Origin: Schaalia georgiae DSM 6843
GTDB taxonomy: Bacteria > Actinomycetota > Actinomycetes > Actinomycetales > Actinomycetaceae
Reading direction: 5' to 3'
DNA: 64,000 bases
NCBI RefSeq assembly: GCF_000429245.1
Contig: NZ_AUBM01000010.1
Coordinates: 124,001-188,000 of the forward strand
In this document: piece after piece, positions 15,248 to 26,210 of the stretch
Layout: each line of letters opens with the position of its first letter
Numbering within the stretch: position 1 is the first letter of the stretch
Made by a program: the position numbers and the translations under genes
The notes under the pieces: model-generated
Told to the model about the DNA's origin: nothing
Databases searched by the model: none
The model's input: the letters and a program-made list of their open reading frames with translations, nothing else

Positions 15248-16579
15248 TCATTCTCCGCGCAGGACCAGCGCGGGATCGATTGCCAGGGCGCGGCGCACGG
15301 GCGGCAGGCACGCCACTACGGCGACCGCGACGGAGGAAACGACTGTGGCGATCAGGACCAGGGGGTGGACGGCGACGGCGCGGTGGAACACGTTCCAACT
15401 GATCGCGGCGGCCAGCGCGTACCCGGCGGCAGCGCCGACGAGGCCCCCGATGGCGCCCAGGGCCACGCCCTCGCCCATGAACTCGCCCATGATCGACCGC
15501 GACGTGGCACCAAGGGCCTTGCGCAAGCCGATCTCGTTGCGCCGCTCGGTGACCACGGCGATCATCGTGGTGGACACCCCGATGGTGGTGAGTGCCAGGA
15601 CGATCACGGTGATGAGGCCCAGCAGGGAGCGCAGCATGTCGATGACGCCGGAGTCGGACTGGACGAGGCGCTTGACGGTCTGGGCGCGAACGGAGGGCAC
15701 CGAGGCGTTGATCGAGTCCACCAGCTCCGTCAGCTGGTCGCCTTCGAGGGCGACGGAGTACTGGGCGATGGAGGGCTCCCAGGCGCCCGTCAGCTCCGCC
15801 ATGTCGTCGGCGGACATGTAGATGTAGCCGTCCTCGTTGCCGCCGGTCTTGAGGATGCCGGACACGGTGACGGTGATGGAGCGCGCCTGCCCGTCGGCGC
15901 CCGACTGTGCGCCCTGGGCGCCCTGCGAGGCCTGGGCGGTCTGCGCGGAGAGCGGGGTGGAGGCCGATTGCGCTCCGGCCTGGGAGCCGGGGCCGGAGGC
16001 GGCCGGTTGGGCGGCCGGCGTCGCCCCGCTGCTGTTCGCCTTCCCACTGCCGCTGGTCGCGCTGCCGCTGGCCGCCGCGGCGTTCGACGAGGCCGTCCCG
16101 TCGAGCTGGTTGATCGTGATCCGGTCGCCGGTCTTGGCGTCGATGGTGGTGGCGATCTCCTCGCCGAGCAGCACCTGCGCCCCGCCCGAGGGCCATTCGC
16201 CGTCGACGAACCAGAAGGGGCTCATCTGGCGCACGGCCTCCAGGTCCGTTCCGCCCGCGACGTAGGGCTGGTCGTTGACTGTGACCGTCTCGTAGTCGAA
16301 GGACGCCGATCCCACGAGTTGGGCGGCGGGCAGGGCCCGGTCCACCGCGGCCAGGGCCTCGTCGTCCATCGCCTGGCCGTCGGCCCCGGTCACCACCATG
16401 TTCGCCCCGTAGGAGCGGATCTCGCGGGCCATCTGCGCGGGCACGTCGATGGCGATGGTCGCCAGGCCCGACAGGGTCGTGGCGCCGATTGCGACCGCCA
16501 GGACGGCGATCAGCACACGGGAGCGGCGGCGCAGGACGGACGAGGCGACCATCCGCCAGAACATCGCGCGTTTGGACAC
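15248..16579 (-). CDS. MacB/FtsX-type ABC permease (second of two)
   Basis: This 443-residue permease has one N-terminal membrane helix (about 12-37), a large extracytoplasmic domain, and three C-terminal helices beginning near 320 (LLGLITVIVLALTTIGVST), the standard MacB/FtsX topology. The extracytoplasmic domain includes an Ala/Ser/Gln-rich low-complexity insertion (about 145-205). The GTG at 16579 follows GGAGGTGA; another GTG at 16588 would overlap the upstream stop. It is paralogous to the upstream permease and presumably dimerises with it. In the Campylobacter P19 locus the equivalent pair (Cj1661/Cj1662) supports iron acquisition. Confidence 0.85.
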   Translation of the reverse strand: MSKRAMFWRMVASSVLRRRSRVLIAVLAVAIGATTLSGLATIAIDVPAQMAREIRSYGANMVVTGADGQAMDDEALAAVDRALPAAQLVGSASFDYETVTVNDQPYVAGGTDLEAVRQMSPFWFVDGEWPSGGAQVLLGEEIATTIDAKTGDRITINQLDGTASSNAAAASGSATSGSGKANSSGATPAAQPAASGPGSQAGAQSASTPLSAQTAQASQGAQGAQSGADGQARSITVTVSGILKTGGNEDGYIYMSADDMAELTGAWEPSIAQYSVALEGDQLTELVDSINASVPSVRAQTVKRLVQSDSGVIDMLRSLLGLITVIVLALTTIGVSTTMIAVVTERRNEIGLRKALGATSRSIMGEFMGEGVALGAIGGLVGAAAGYALAAAISWNVFHRAVAVHPLVLIATVVSSVAVAVVACLPPVRRALAIDPALVLRGE

Positions 16580-16584
16580 CGCGC

Positions 16585-17862
16585 TCACCTCCCGTGCAGT
16601 ACTTCGGCGGCGTTGAGCCGCAGCAGGTAGCGGATCGCGGGGATCGACGCGCCCAGGACCACTAGGACCACCAGGACCGCAACCAGGGCGACGACGACGG
16701 GCGCGAAGGCGATCGCGGACCCGAAGACGGTGTATCCGATGATCTGCGCCAGTGCGAGCCCCGCTCCGTAGCCGAGGACGCCGCCCGCCAGGCCGACGAC
16801 GATGGTCTCCGTGAGGAAGAGCCCGATGATCGACTTGTCCTTCGCGCCGACGGCCTTCATGAGCCCGATCTCGCTGGAGCGCTCCATGACGCCCGCGGTC
16901 ACCAGGTTCGCGATCGCCAGCGCCGAGGCCACGAGGGCGAGGGCGGTCACCAGCACCATGAGGAGCTGGGTCTTCTCCAGGATCGTGCCCTCGGATTGGG
17001 CGACCTGGCGGACCGGGCGCGCCACGGAGTCGGTCATGACCTCCTCGATCTGGTAGGCGATGGAGGACACGTAGGCGGTGCAGTACCAGGTCTCCTTCTC
17101 GGACACGGACAACGACTTGGGGTTCTTCGCGGCCTTGCGCGCCAGGTCGTTGTCGGGGGTGGTCAGGGCGGACACCTCGACGCTGCCCACCGCCCCCTCG
17201 CGCCCCAGGAGCTCTTGGACGAGGCCCAGCTGGGCGTAGACGGCGTGGTCGGAGTCGTCTCCGGCGGTGAACACGCCCCGCACGACGACATCGCGGGCCC
17301 CGGAGGCGCCGGTCAGCGAGATCGTGTCGCCGACGTGGACGCCGTGGGCCGAGGCGTAGGCCGATCCGACCACCGCGCCCGCCTCGTCGGAGTCGTCGGG
17401 CCACGAGCCCTCGATGCTCCACCAGCCCCTCAGTTTGTCGAGCCCGGTCTGCACGCTCTCCTCGGTGGGCAGGTCGAGGCGGTGGGAGAACCAGGTCCCC
17501 GTGACGGTGACGGCGCCCCCGTCGGCGCCTGTGGCGGTGACGGGCAGCAGCGGGGCGAAGTCCAAGATGTTGTAGGTCCAGAAGATCGTCTTGATCCTCA
17601 CCAGTTCGTCCTCGCGCAGGTACGCCTGCTGCTGCGCGGGGCCCTGCGTGGAGTAGAGGTCCTGGAGGACTGCGGCGCCCTGGGGGCGCACGATGATGTT
17701 CGCGCCGTAGCTCTTGAGCTCCTGGTTGACTTTGTCGCCCACGTTGAACATGACTGAGAGCATGGAGGTGGCCACGCAGGCGCCCAGGGCCACCGTCAGG
17801 GCGATCATCGCGTGCCGGTTGCCGCGCCTGGTGAGCGCGCCCTTGAGCATTCGGAAGAACAT
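16585..17862 (-). CDS. MacB/FtsX-type ABC permease (first of two)
   Basis: 425 residues with the same topology as its downstream paralogue: an N-terminal helix (MIALTVALGACVATSMLSV), an extracytoplasmic domain of about 230 residues, and three C-terminal helices. SYGANI(I)VRPQG near 50 matches SYGANMVVTGADG in the partner, showing their common origin. The ATG at 17862 lies five bases after the DUF2318 stop with AAGTAGGG upstream. It forms part of the operon's ABC module, which lacks a substrate-binding protein of the usual import type. Confidence 0.85.
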   Translation of the reverse strand: MFFRMLKGALTRRGNRHAMIALTVALGACVATSMLSVMFNVGDKVNQELKSYGANIIVRPQGAAVLQDLYSTQGPAQQQAYLREDELVRIKTIFWTYNILDFAPLLPVTATGADGGAVTVTGTWFSHRLDLPTEESVQTGLDKLRGWWSIEGSWPDDSDEAGAVVGSAYASAHGVHVGDTISLTGASGARDVVVRGVFTAGDDSDHAVYAQLGLVQELLGREGAVGSVEVSALTTPDNDLARKAAKNPKSLSVSEKETWYCTAYVSSIAYQIEEVMTDSVARPVRQVAQSEGTILEKTQLLMVLVTALALVASALAIANLVTAGVMERSSEIGLMKAVGAKDKSIIGLFLTETIVVGLAGGVLGYGAGLALAQIIGYTVFGSAIAFAPVVVALVAVLVVLVVLGASIPAIRYLLRLNAAEVLHGR

Positions 17863-17867
17863 GGGCC

Positions 17868-19154
17868 CTACTTCGCGAAGACCGGCGCCGCCGCCTCGAG
17901 GGCGGACACGGGGACGGTGAGAGTGCCGTTGCCCACCTCGTACTCGATGGGGATCGGGTTGCACCCGCCCTTGAAGCCGATGGTCGCGATGTTCATCGCC
18001 ACCTCGCACAGCTTGCAGATGACTTTCCCGTCCTTCTCGTAGTAGCCGGTGGGGCCGCAGATCTCGCACGCGTCCAGGCCGACGCCGAAGGACGAGCCGG
18101 ACTTCTGGATGACGATGAAGCGGACTTTCACGCCTGTGGAAGTCGTGTACTCGTAGCGGTGCAGGTGCCCGTCGGAGACCGTGCTCAATTCGATGGTGGC
18201 CTGGTCGTCGACGACGGAGTAGGACTCGGGCGCGGAGAGCTCGACCTCCTGGGAGCCGATGGCGACGCCGACGGTGATGAGCAGCGCCCCGCACAGGTAG
18301 CCGATCGCGGCGCTGCCGGCCATCGTCTTGTACAGGCGGGCGCGGGCGCGCCCCAGGCGCCCCTCGGCCGGGTTCGCGCCCTCGCGGGGGATGGAGCGCG
18401 AGGCCCACCACGTGATGACCGTGACCGCGCCGAGGGCGGCGGCGGCGGCGAGGGTGAAGACGGCCTCGTGGTTGATGAGCCAGGAGACCACTGAGAACAC
18501 GTTGGCGGGCATGGAGATGAGCCGCTTCGCCTTGAGGATGCGCACGATCATGAGGATGTGCGTGAGCCCCAGCGACGTGATGACCAGGACGGCCGGCCAC
18601 AGGCGGGGGGACAGGGAGCACAGGCGGTGGGACAGCCATCCGAGGGCAGCGCACAGCACCCACGCGAGCGCGTAGCCGGTGATCGCCATGACCGCGGTCG
18701 TCGAGTAGAGCTCCACCCCGCCCGACAGCATCATGACCCCCTGGGTCATGGCGGTGGGGAGGGCCCTGAAGAGCGCGAACGCGATGTAGAGGGCCGCCAC
18801 TGCCCTCAGCGCGCCGTCCCCGGGCAGCGGGTCGGCGGGGTCCGCGCCGCTCGCGCGCGCGAGGCGCGCCCTGCGCAGGAGCAGGGCGACGAGTGCGGCG
18901 GCTGCGATGATGGCCACGGGGAGCGTGACGAGGCCGACGCTCTGGCGGTTGAGGGATTTGGGTGCGATGGTGGCGACGACGGTGAGGGCCAGTGAGGCGG
19001 CGGCGCCGGCCCCGATGCCGCCCCAGACCGCCAGGGCGCGGGCGCGCCGTCCGCTGCGGCCGCGCCCTGGCGCGGGGACGAAGCGGATCGAGGCCCCGAC
19101 GGCGAGCATTGTGAGCAGGAGGCTCAGAGTCGCCTCACTGAGCTGCTGAAGCAT
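17868..19154 (-). CDS. DUF2318-type membrane protein with cysteine cluster
   Basis: This 428-residue protein has about seven hydrophobic helices in its first 285 residues, then an extracytoplasmic domain with CEIC, CKLC and a further Cys (GGCNPIPI) around residues 360-390. That is the DUF2318 cysteine pattern proposed to bind a metal or Fe-S centre. The same family (Cj1660) follows p19 in Campylobacter iron loci. It is placed to pass electrons or metal across the membrane for ferric/ferrous handling; this is inference. ATG 19154 follows AGGAAAGGA. It is five bases from the next permease gene, so translation is probably coupled. Confidence 0.82.
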   Translation of the reverse strand: MLQQLSEATLSLLLTMLAVGASIRFVPAPGRGRSGRRARALAVWGGIGAGAAASLALTVVATIAPKSLNRQSVGLVTLPVAIIAAAALVALLLRRARLARASGADPADPLPGDGALRAVAALYIAFALFRALPTAMTQGVMMLSGGVELYSTTAVMAITGYALAWVLCAALGWLSHRLCSLSPRLWPAVLVITSLGLTHILMIVRILKAKRLISMPANVFSVVSWLINHEAVFTLAAAAALGAVTVITWWASRSIPREGANPAEGRLGRARARLYKTMAGSAAIGYLCGALLITVGVAIGSQEVELSAPESYSVVDDQATIELSTVSDGHLHRYEYTTSTGVKVRFIVIQKSGSSFGVGLDACEICGPTGYYEKDGKVICKLCEVAMNIATIGFKGGCNPIPIEYEVGNGTLTVPVSALEAAAPVFAK

Positions 19155-19256
19155 CAACGGTCCTTTCCTGGCTGAGGGGGGCCTGCGCCCCCCTCGTGCA
19201 GTCTAGTGCCCCATGCGGGCGCGGGCCGGGGATGGTCTCCCCGGCCCGCTTCGTCC

Positions 19257-19889
19257 TCACCAGTCGACGGAGGTGGGATCCCACTGCCAGTCCTTGAACT
19301 CGGCCTTGAGGGGCTCTTTCCAGAAGCGGCCCTTCACGCCGGTCTTCTCGTCGGTGTGGAGCAGCCAACCGTTCTTCTCCGGGGACGTGATCATGAAGGT
19401 CACGTCGTAGGTGCCGGCTTCGAGCTTGGGCAGGTTGATGCCGTAGTGGGGGCCGTCCGAGGCGTTCATGGGCATGAAGGTGCCCTCCTGGACGACTGTT
19501 CCGGACTTGTCCGCGATCTGGTAATCGACGGTGAGGGCGGGGATGAAGTCGCCCGCGCCGTAACCGAGGTCGTTGTCGGCGACGGCCGAGATGTCGGCCT
19601 CCATGTGCATCGAGGAGTCCTTCGCCGGGGTGCTCATGGCGGGCTCCATGTCGACGGGCTGGAAGTAGACGCCGCCCACTTTGAGGGGGCCGACGAACAC
19701 GTCGTCGCCCAGGGGCAGTTCCTCGAAGCCTGCGTCCTCGCCCGGCTTGGCGCCGTCGTCGGCGGACTGGGAGGCGGGGGGGGTCGCGTTGTTGTTCGAG
19801 TTGTTGGAGTTGGAGGAGCAGGCGGCGAGCGTGCCCGCCAGGGCGATCGCGGCGGCCGCGGCCCCGATTCGGGCGAGGGAGCGCTTCAT
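19257..19889 (-). CDS. P19/Tpd-family periplasmic iron-binding lipoprotein
   Basis: A 210-residue lipoprotein (lipobox TLAAC) with an Asn/Ser-rich spacer, then the P19 (Tpd) domain of about 150 residues. Met/His/Glu ligands typical of the family are visible: DMEPAM, MHMEADI, and GPHYGINLPKLEAG. P19 proteins bind copper and iron and feed FTR1 permeases at the outer face. The start at 19889 follows AGGAGA and lies 31 bases after the FTR1 stop. Family assignment is from the sequence and its conserved place between FTR1 and DUF2318 genes. Confidence 0.87.
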   Translation of the reverse strand: MKRSLARIGAAAAAIALAGTLAACSSNSNNSNNNATPPASQSADDGAKPGEDAGFEELPLGDDVFVGPLKVGGVYFQPVDMEPAMSTPAKDSSMHMEADISAVADNDLGYGAGDFIPALTVDYQIADKSGTVVQEGTFMPMNASDGPHYGINLPKLEAGTYDVTFMITSPEKNGWLLHTDEKTGVKGRFWKEPLKAEFKDWQWDPTSVDW

Positions 19890-19920
19890 GGGAGGGTTCT
19901 CCTGATCGGTGTCGTGGGTG

Positions 19921-21564
19921 TCAGTCGGCCTTCGCGTCCGGGGCGCTTTCCGCCTCGCCGCTGGCGCGGGCGAGGGAGCGCTTCCCGAAGACGTACAGGC
20001 CGACGATAATGATGAGAACCAGCGCCTGGGCGACCAGGTTCTCCACTCGGGGGTAGATCCCCAAGAGGTCTACGGTCGGGAAGCCGTTGACGTAGGTCAG
20101 GGAGAGCACGTCGGCTTCCTGGAGCTCCTTGATGCCCGACCCCGTGAAGGTGAAGGCCATGAGGGCGAGCAGCAGGGAGGTGATGGTGAAGAAGGGGCGC
20201 AGGGGGATGCGCAGGGCGGCGAACTGGATGAGCAGGTAGACGACGACCAGGATCACGAGGCCGACTACGAGGCCCGCCCACACGTAGCCCGTGCGGTCGC
20301 CCGCGCTGGAGACGATGGGCACGTAGAAGAGGATCGTCTCGGCGCCCTCGCGCAGGACGGCCAGGAAGGAGATGAAGGCGAGGCCCAGCAGCGATCCTTT
20401 GGTGAGCGAGGCGTCGGTCTGGTCGCGGATGTACTTCTCCCACGCCTTGTCGGAGGACTTGTGGATCATCCAGTTCGACACCCAGATCAGCATCGCGACG
20501 GCGAAGAGCGCGGCGACCCCCTCCAGGAGCTCCTGGTTGGCCCCCGCCAGGGAGGTGAAGTAGTTGAAGAGGAAGGCGAGCAGGGCGGAGAGCCCGAGGG
20601 CAATGGCGACCCCGGACCACACGACCCGCGCCTTGTCCTTGTGCCCGGACTTGCCGAGGTACGCCAGGACCGCGGCGACGACCAGGATGGCCTCCATGCC
20701 CTCACGGAGGATGACGAGCAGGGCGGGCACGAAGGCACTGAGCCAAGGCGTGGTCTGCGAGGCGGCGGAGGCGGCCTGCCCGGTGTACCCGTCCAGGGTG
20801 TTGGCGTCCTCGCGGATCGCATTGGTGAGGGTGGCGGCATGGGAGTCGACGCCGGCGCCGTCGCCCTCGTCCATTGCTTTCTTGAGCAGGGAGAACTCCA
20901 TTTCGACGGCACTGACCCGGGAGCCGGAGATGCGGGCCATGACCTGCTTCTCCATGCCCGTCGTCTCGTAGTTCTTGTAGTAGGCGTTGTTGACTCCCGC
21001 CTTGCCCTTGGCGGGGTCACCGGCCTTGTAGTCGGCCACCGCCTGGTCGATGATCCCGTTGATCTGCTTGGCGGTCTGCCCCCAGGCGCCGGGGCTGTAG
21101 TCGGCGGAGCCCGACGACCCCGAGGCCGGGGCGGCTCCGTCGAGTTTCGCGGCGTCCTCGGCGATGTACTGCTTGAGGGTGGCGGCGTGGGAGTCGACGC
21201 CCGCGCTGTCGCCGGCGCCCATGGCCTGCTTGAGTAGGGAGAACTCCATTTCGACGGCACTGACCCGGGAGCCGGAGATGCGGGCCATGACCTGCTTCTC
21301 CATGCCCGTCGTCTCGTAGTTCTTGTAGTAGGCGTTGTTGACGCCCTCCTTGCCCTTGGCGGCGTCACCGGCCTTGTAGTCGGCCACCGCCTGGTCGATG
21401 AGGGAGGCGATGGTGGTGGAGACCTCCTGCCACGTCTGAGGGTTGGCAGCGCGTGCGGGGGCGACCCAGAGCACTGCGGCGAGCGCGGCCATCACGATGA
21501 CGACGAGCCCTTTCGCACTTTGCCGCATCGTGGCCTTGGTGGTCGTGGTGACGAGGGCGCCCAC
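19921..21564 (-). CDS. FTR1-family iron permease with duplicated N-terminal domain
   Basis: A 547-residue permease: signal peptide (about 13-40), two tandem extracytoplasmic repeats (about 42-150 and 160-265), then seven membrane helices. Both REXXE iron motifs of the FTR1/EfeU family are present: LREGMEAILVV and LREGAETILFY. The two repeats share DYKAGD, YYKNYETTGMEKQVMA and RISGSRVSAVEMEFSLLK. Their DNA is identical over 107 bases (20888-20994 and 21236-21342), showing recent duplication or gene conversion. The GTG at 21564 is chosen because AGGAGG lies seven bases upstream. It is the first gene of the iron operon, behind a candidate DtxR-like box. Confidence 0.9.
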   Translation of the reverse strand: MGALVTTTTKATMRQSAKGLVVIVMAALAAVLWVAPARAANPQTWQEVSTTIASLIDQAVADYKAGDAAKGKEGVNNAYYKNYETTGMEKQVMARISGSRVSAVEMEFSLLKQAMGAGDSAGVDSHAATLKQYIAEDAAKLDGAAPASGSSGSADYSPGAWGQTAKQINGIIDQAVADYKAGDPAKGKAGVNNAYYKNYETTGMEKQVMARISGSRVSAVEMEFSLLKKAMDEGDGAGVDSHAATLTNAIREDANTLDGYTGQAASAASQTTPWLSAFVPALLVILREGMEAILVVAAVLAYLGKSGHKDKARVVWSGVAIALGLSALLAFLFNYFTSLAGANQELLEGVAALFAVAMLIWVSNWMIHKSSDKAWEKYIRDQTDASLTKGSLLGLAFISFLAVLREGAETILFYVPIVSSAGDRTGYVWAGLVVGLVILVVVYLLIQFAALRIPLRPFFTITSLLLALMAFTFTGSGIKELQEADVLSLTYVNGFPTVDLLGIYPRVENLVAQALVLIIIVGLYVFGKRSLARASGEAESAPDAKAD

Positions 21565-21651
21565 GGTCTTGCCTCCTGGTCGGCGGGCCTGTCGGCCCTG
21601 TTGGGATTTCCGCGTCCCAGCGTAGCCACCTTGCCATGAGGGCGTAAATAT

Positions 21652-21670
21652 TAAAGTAAGCACACCCTGA
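21652..21670 (-). promoter_or_regulatory. Candidate DtxR/IdeR-type iron box
   Basis: Read on the minus strand, the 19 bases begin TCAGGGTGTG and match 11 of 19 positions of the DtxR consensus, including AGG-T in one half and CT-AC in the other. The site overlaps the candidate -10 of the FTR1 operon, where a repressor would act. Iron repression is inference. Confidence 0.4.
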
Positions 21671-21815
21671 ATTGTGACCAACGCCGGGGGGCGCATAGCG
21701 CCAGCCCCGCACCCGCGTAACGGACCTTGGTCCCACAGTTGTGGACGAGTCCCGCGATCGCCCGTCCGACCGGCACCGAAGCCGTAACAGGGCCACACGC
21801 AATCCCGCAGCGAAC

Positions 21816-21848
21816 GGGGCCGTGGCCGGTCGTACCGGCCACGGCCCC
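21816..21848 (-). terminator. Terminator of the pyruvate phosphate dikinase gene
   Basis: A perfect 15-bp stem with a three-base loop (CGT) starts 28 bases beyond the stop of the dikinase gene on the minus strand. No T tract follows, but the stem is among the strongest in the window. Confidence 0.7.
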
Positions 21849-21876
21849 GCCGCGTCACCTCACACGGGCGCCGGGC

Positions 21877-24588
<2,712 letters not shown>

Positions 24589-24751
24589 CGTGGTCCTCAA
24601 CTTCCGTTCGTCATTGACCGGCCCAGCACTGGGCCGCTGCCGCCGATAAGTGTACATGGGATTAGGGACCAAGGTCACTTCCGGCGCGGTGTTGCGGCGT
24701 TGGACGGCGCGGGGGCGGGCCCCGATGGACCCGCCCCCGCGCTCGAGGGGT
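24589..24751 (-). promoter_or_regulatory. Promoter region of ppdK
   Basis: On the minus strand TACACT (about 24651-24656) fits a -10, with GTGACC 18 bases further upstream as a possible -35. The mRNA leader would be about 55 bases. Nothing else is recognised between the two genes. Confidence 0.4.
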
Positions 24752-26210
24752 TCAGCGGACTCTGAACTCGATGGTGGTGCCCTCGCCGACATCCACCAGA
24801 TCGCCGTCGTTCAGGGCGATGGTGACCATCGGCGTGACGTCCTGGAAGCTCCCGTCGGCGTGGCGCAGGATCGTGCCGTTCGCCGATCCCAGGTCCATGA
24901 GGGACCACGCGCCCGGGGCCGTCATCATAACGGCGCAGTGGGAGCGGGAGATCTCCGTCGCGGGGCTGGGGACGCGCAGGACGGTCGCCATGGGGCGCCC
25001 GGTGAGGGCGCGCGCGTCGGGGTCCCTGCCGATGATGACATCGCGGCTGACCTCCACGGGCACGGTGCCGCCGTGGATGAGGAAGGCGACGGGGGCGGAG
25101 GGGCCGACGTTGTGGGGGGCCCGGCGCGCCTGGGTGGCCTCCGCGTTCATCCCCGCCAGCACGTCGGGGGCGATCTCCTCGTAGGAGTCCTCCGAGGGCG
25201 GGGGCACCGTGGTGACGGGGGGCCGCGCTACTGGAGGCTGGGCCGCCTGGGGCCGCGCCACCGGAGGCTGGGCCGCCTGGGGCCGGGCGACGGGCGGCTG
25301 ATCGACAAGGGTCTGGGCCATGGAGTCCTCCTCGTCCGCCCCGGTGGCGGCGGGCACCTGGGGGGCCCCAACCGCCCGGGAAGGGGGAGTCGGATCCGGC
25401 GCCCTGCTCGGATCCGGCGCCCTGTTCGGACCCGGTGGCCTGCTCGGCTGCTGCCTCCTGCCCCTCCTTCGGGGCGCCGCCGTCCTCGACGGGGTCGGCG
25501 GCGTGCCTGGGGCGCTCCCTGGGGGCCCTGGCCGCCGAGGAGTCGTCGGAGGGCATGGTCGCGACGACCGGCTCGGCGACGACCGCCAGTGATTCGGCGG
25601 CGGGCGCGGAGGAGCGCTCGTCCTTCTTGAGGGTCGCGAGGAACTTCGCCTCGGCCGCGGCGATATCGTATGCCTCGGTATCCCTGGGCGACTCGGGGAC
25701 CGCGGCGACTGGGCGCTGGGTGGGAGTCTCCGTGGAGTGGATGAGGAAGCCCATGGTGTCGACGGGCAACGAGGCGAGGGCCTCCAACTCGTCCAGGGAC
25801 CGTCCGATGCGGATCTCTCCCGCTTCGACGCGGTCGGCGGCCGGAACCATCCAGGTGACCTCGTCGCCGTCGACGATGGTCGCCTCGAAGGTCTGCCACT
25901 CGCCGGGGTTGAAGGGCCAGGCCCAGATGGGGTCGGTCCACACCTGCTCGGCGATCTGCCCGGCGCTGCGCATGCGCAGTTGAATGGCGCCGAGGACCGT
26001 GAGGTAGGGCTGCTCGCCGGCGCAGTCGAGCAGCAGCGCGCTGTCGCCGTCGGCCTGGACCTGGGCGAGCCACGTCTGCGTGTCCGCGCGGCCCCAGACG
26101 ACGTCTGCGGCGCCATCGGCCAAAGACAGCGGCACGAGGGCCGCGCCGAGCGGCCCCATCACGAGTATCGCGCCCTGGCCTCGGCACAAGAAGCGACCAA
26201 TCTGAAGCAT
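24675..26210 (-). CDS. N-terminal half of a probable FHA-domain protein (frame lost before the FHA domain)
   Basis: Open frame of 511 residues. The first 270 look genuine: a beta-rich domain beginning MLQIGRFLCRGQGAILVMGP, with AWPFNPGEWQTFEATIVDGD and GEIRIGRSLDELEAL, then an acidic Glu/Gly linker (EGQEAAAEQATGSEQGAG). After about position 25390 the frame reads as Gly/Pro/Arg-rich nonsense antiparallel to the FHA gene in the next frame. The natural product probably continued into the FHA domain; a one-base shift in a C-rich run near 25370-25390 would join them. Its ATG overlaps the PP2C stop by one base (TGATG), so it is translated with the phosphatase. The N-terminal domain is not one I can name. 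Confidence 0.5.
   Translation of the reverse strand: MLQIGRFLCRGQGAILVMGPLGAALVPLSLADGAADVVWGRADTQTWLAQVQADGDSALLLDCAGEQPYLTVLGAIQLRMRSAGQIAEQVWTDPIWAWPFNPGEWQTFEATIVDGDEVTWMVPAADRVEAGEIRIGRSLDELEALASLPVDTMGFLIHSTETPTQRPVAAVPESPRDTEAYDIAAAEAKFLATLKKDERSSAPAAESLAVVAEPVVATMPSDDSSAARAPRERPRHAADPVEDGGAPKEGQEAAAEQATGSEQGAGSEQGAGSDSPFPGGWGPPGARRHRGGRGGLHGPDPCRSAARRPAPGGPASGGAAPGGPASSSAAPRHHGAPALGGLLRGDRPRRAGGDERGGHPGAPGPPQRRPLRPRRLPHPRRHRARGGQPRCHHRQGPRRARPHRAPHGDRPARPQPRDGDLPLPLRRYDDGPGRVVPHGPGIGERHDPAPRRRELPGRHADGHHRPERRRSGGCRRGHHHRVQSPLNPSSAGAGPSGPAPAPSNAATPRRK
24752..25321 (-). CDS. FHA-domain phosphothreonine-binding protein
   Basis: A 189-residue reading from the ATG at 25321, which has AGGAGGA five bases upstream. 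After two Pro/Ala/Gln repeats (QPPVARPQAA) comes an FHA domain (about 90-185). Its motifs are VIIGRDPDARAL (the GR), ISRSHCAVM (SxxH) and LMDLGSANGTILR (NG). FHA domains bind phosphothreonine, here most likely made by the Ser/Thr kinase in the same operon. Either this is an independent protein with its own ribosome site or the C-terminal half of the frameshifted upstream frame; the sequence supports both. It is the last gene of the signalling operon. Confidence 0.75.
   Translation of the reverse strand: MAQTLVDQPPVARPQAAQPPVARPQAAQPPVARPPVTTVPPPSEDSYEEIAPDVLAGMNAEATQARRAPHNVGPSAPVAFLIHGGTVPVEVSRDVIIGRDPDARALTGRPMATVLRVPSPATEISRSHCAVMMTAPGAWSLMDLGSANGTILRHADGSFQDVTPMVTIALNDGDLVDVGEGTTIEFRVR

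Larger units (their letters stand above)
21565..21876 (-). promoter_or_regulatory. Iron operon promoter region
   Basis: This 312-base gap holds the promoter of the FTR1 operon and, near its far end, the terminator of the pyruvate phosphate dikinase gene. An AT-rich block (21645-21675) stands out in a GC-rich background. On the minus strand it offers TACTTT or TAATAT as -10 and TTGGTC as -35. The DtxR-like site overlaps it. Confidence 0.5.
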
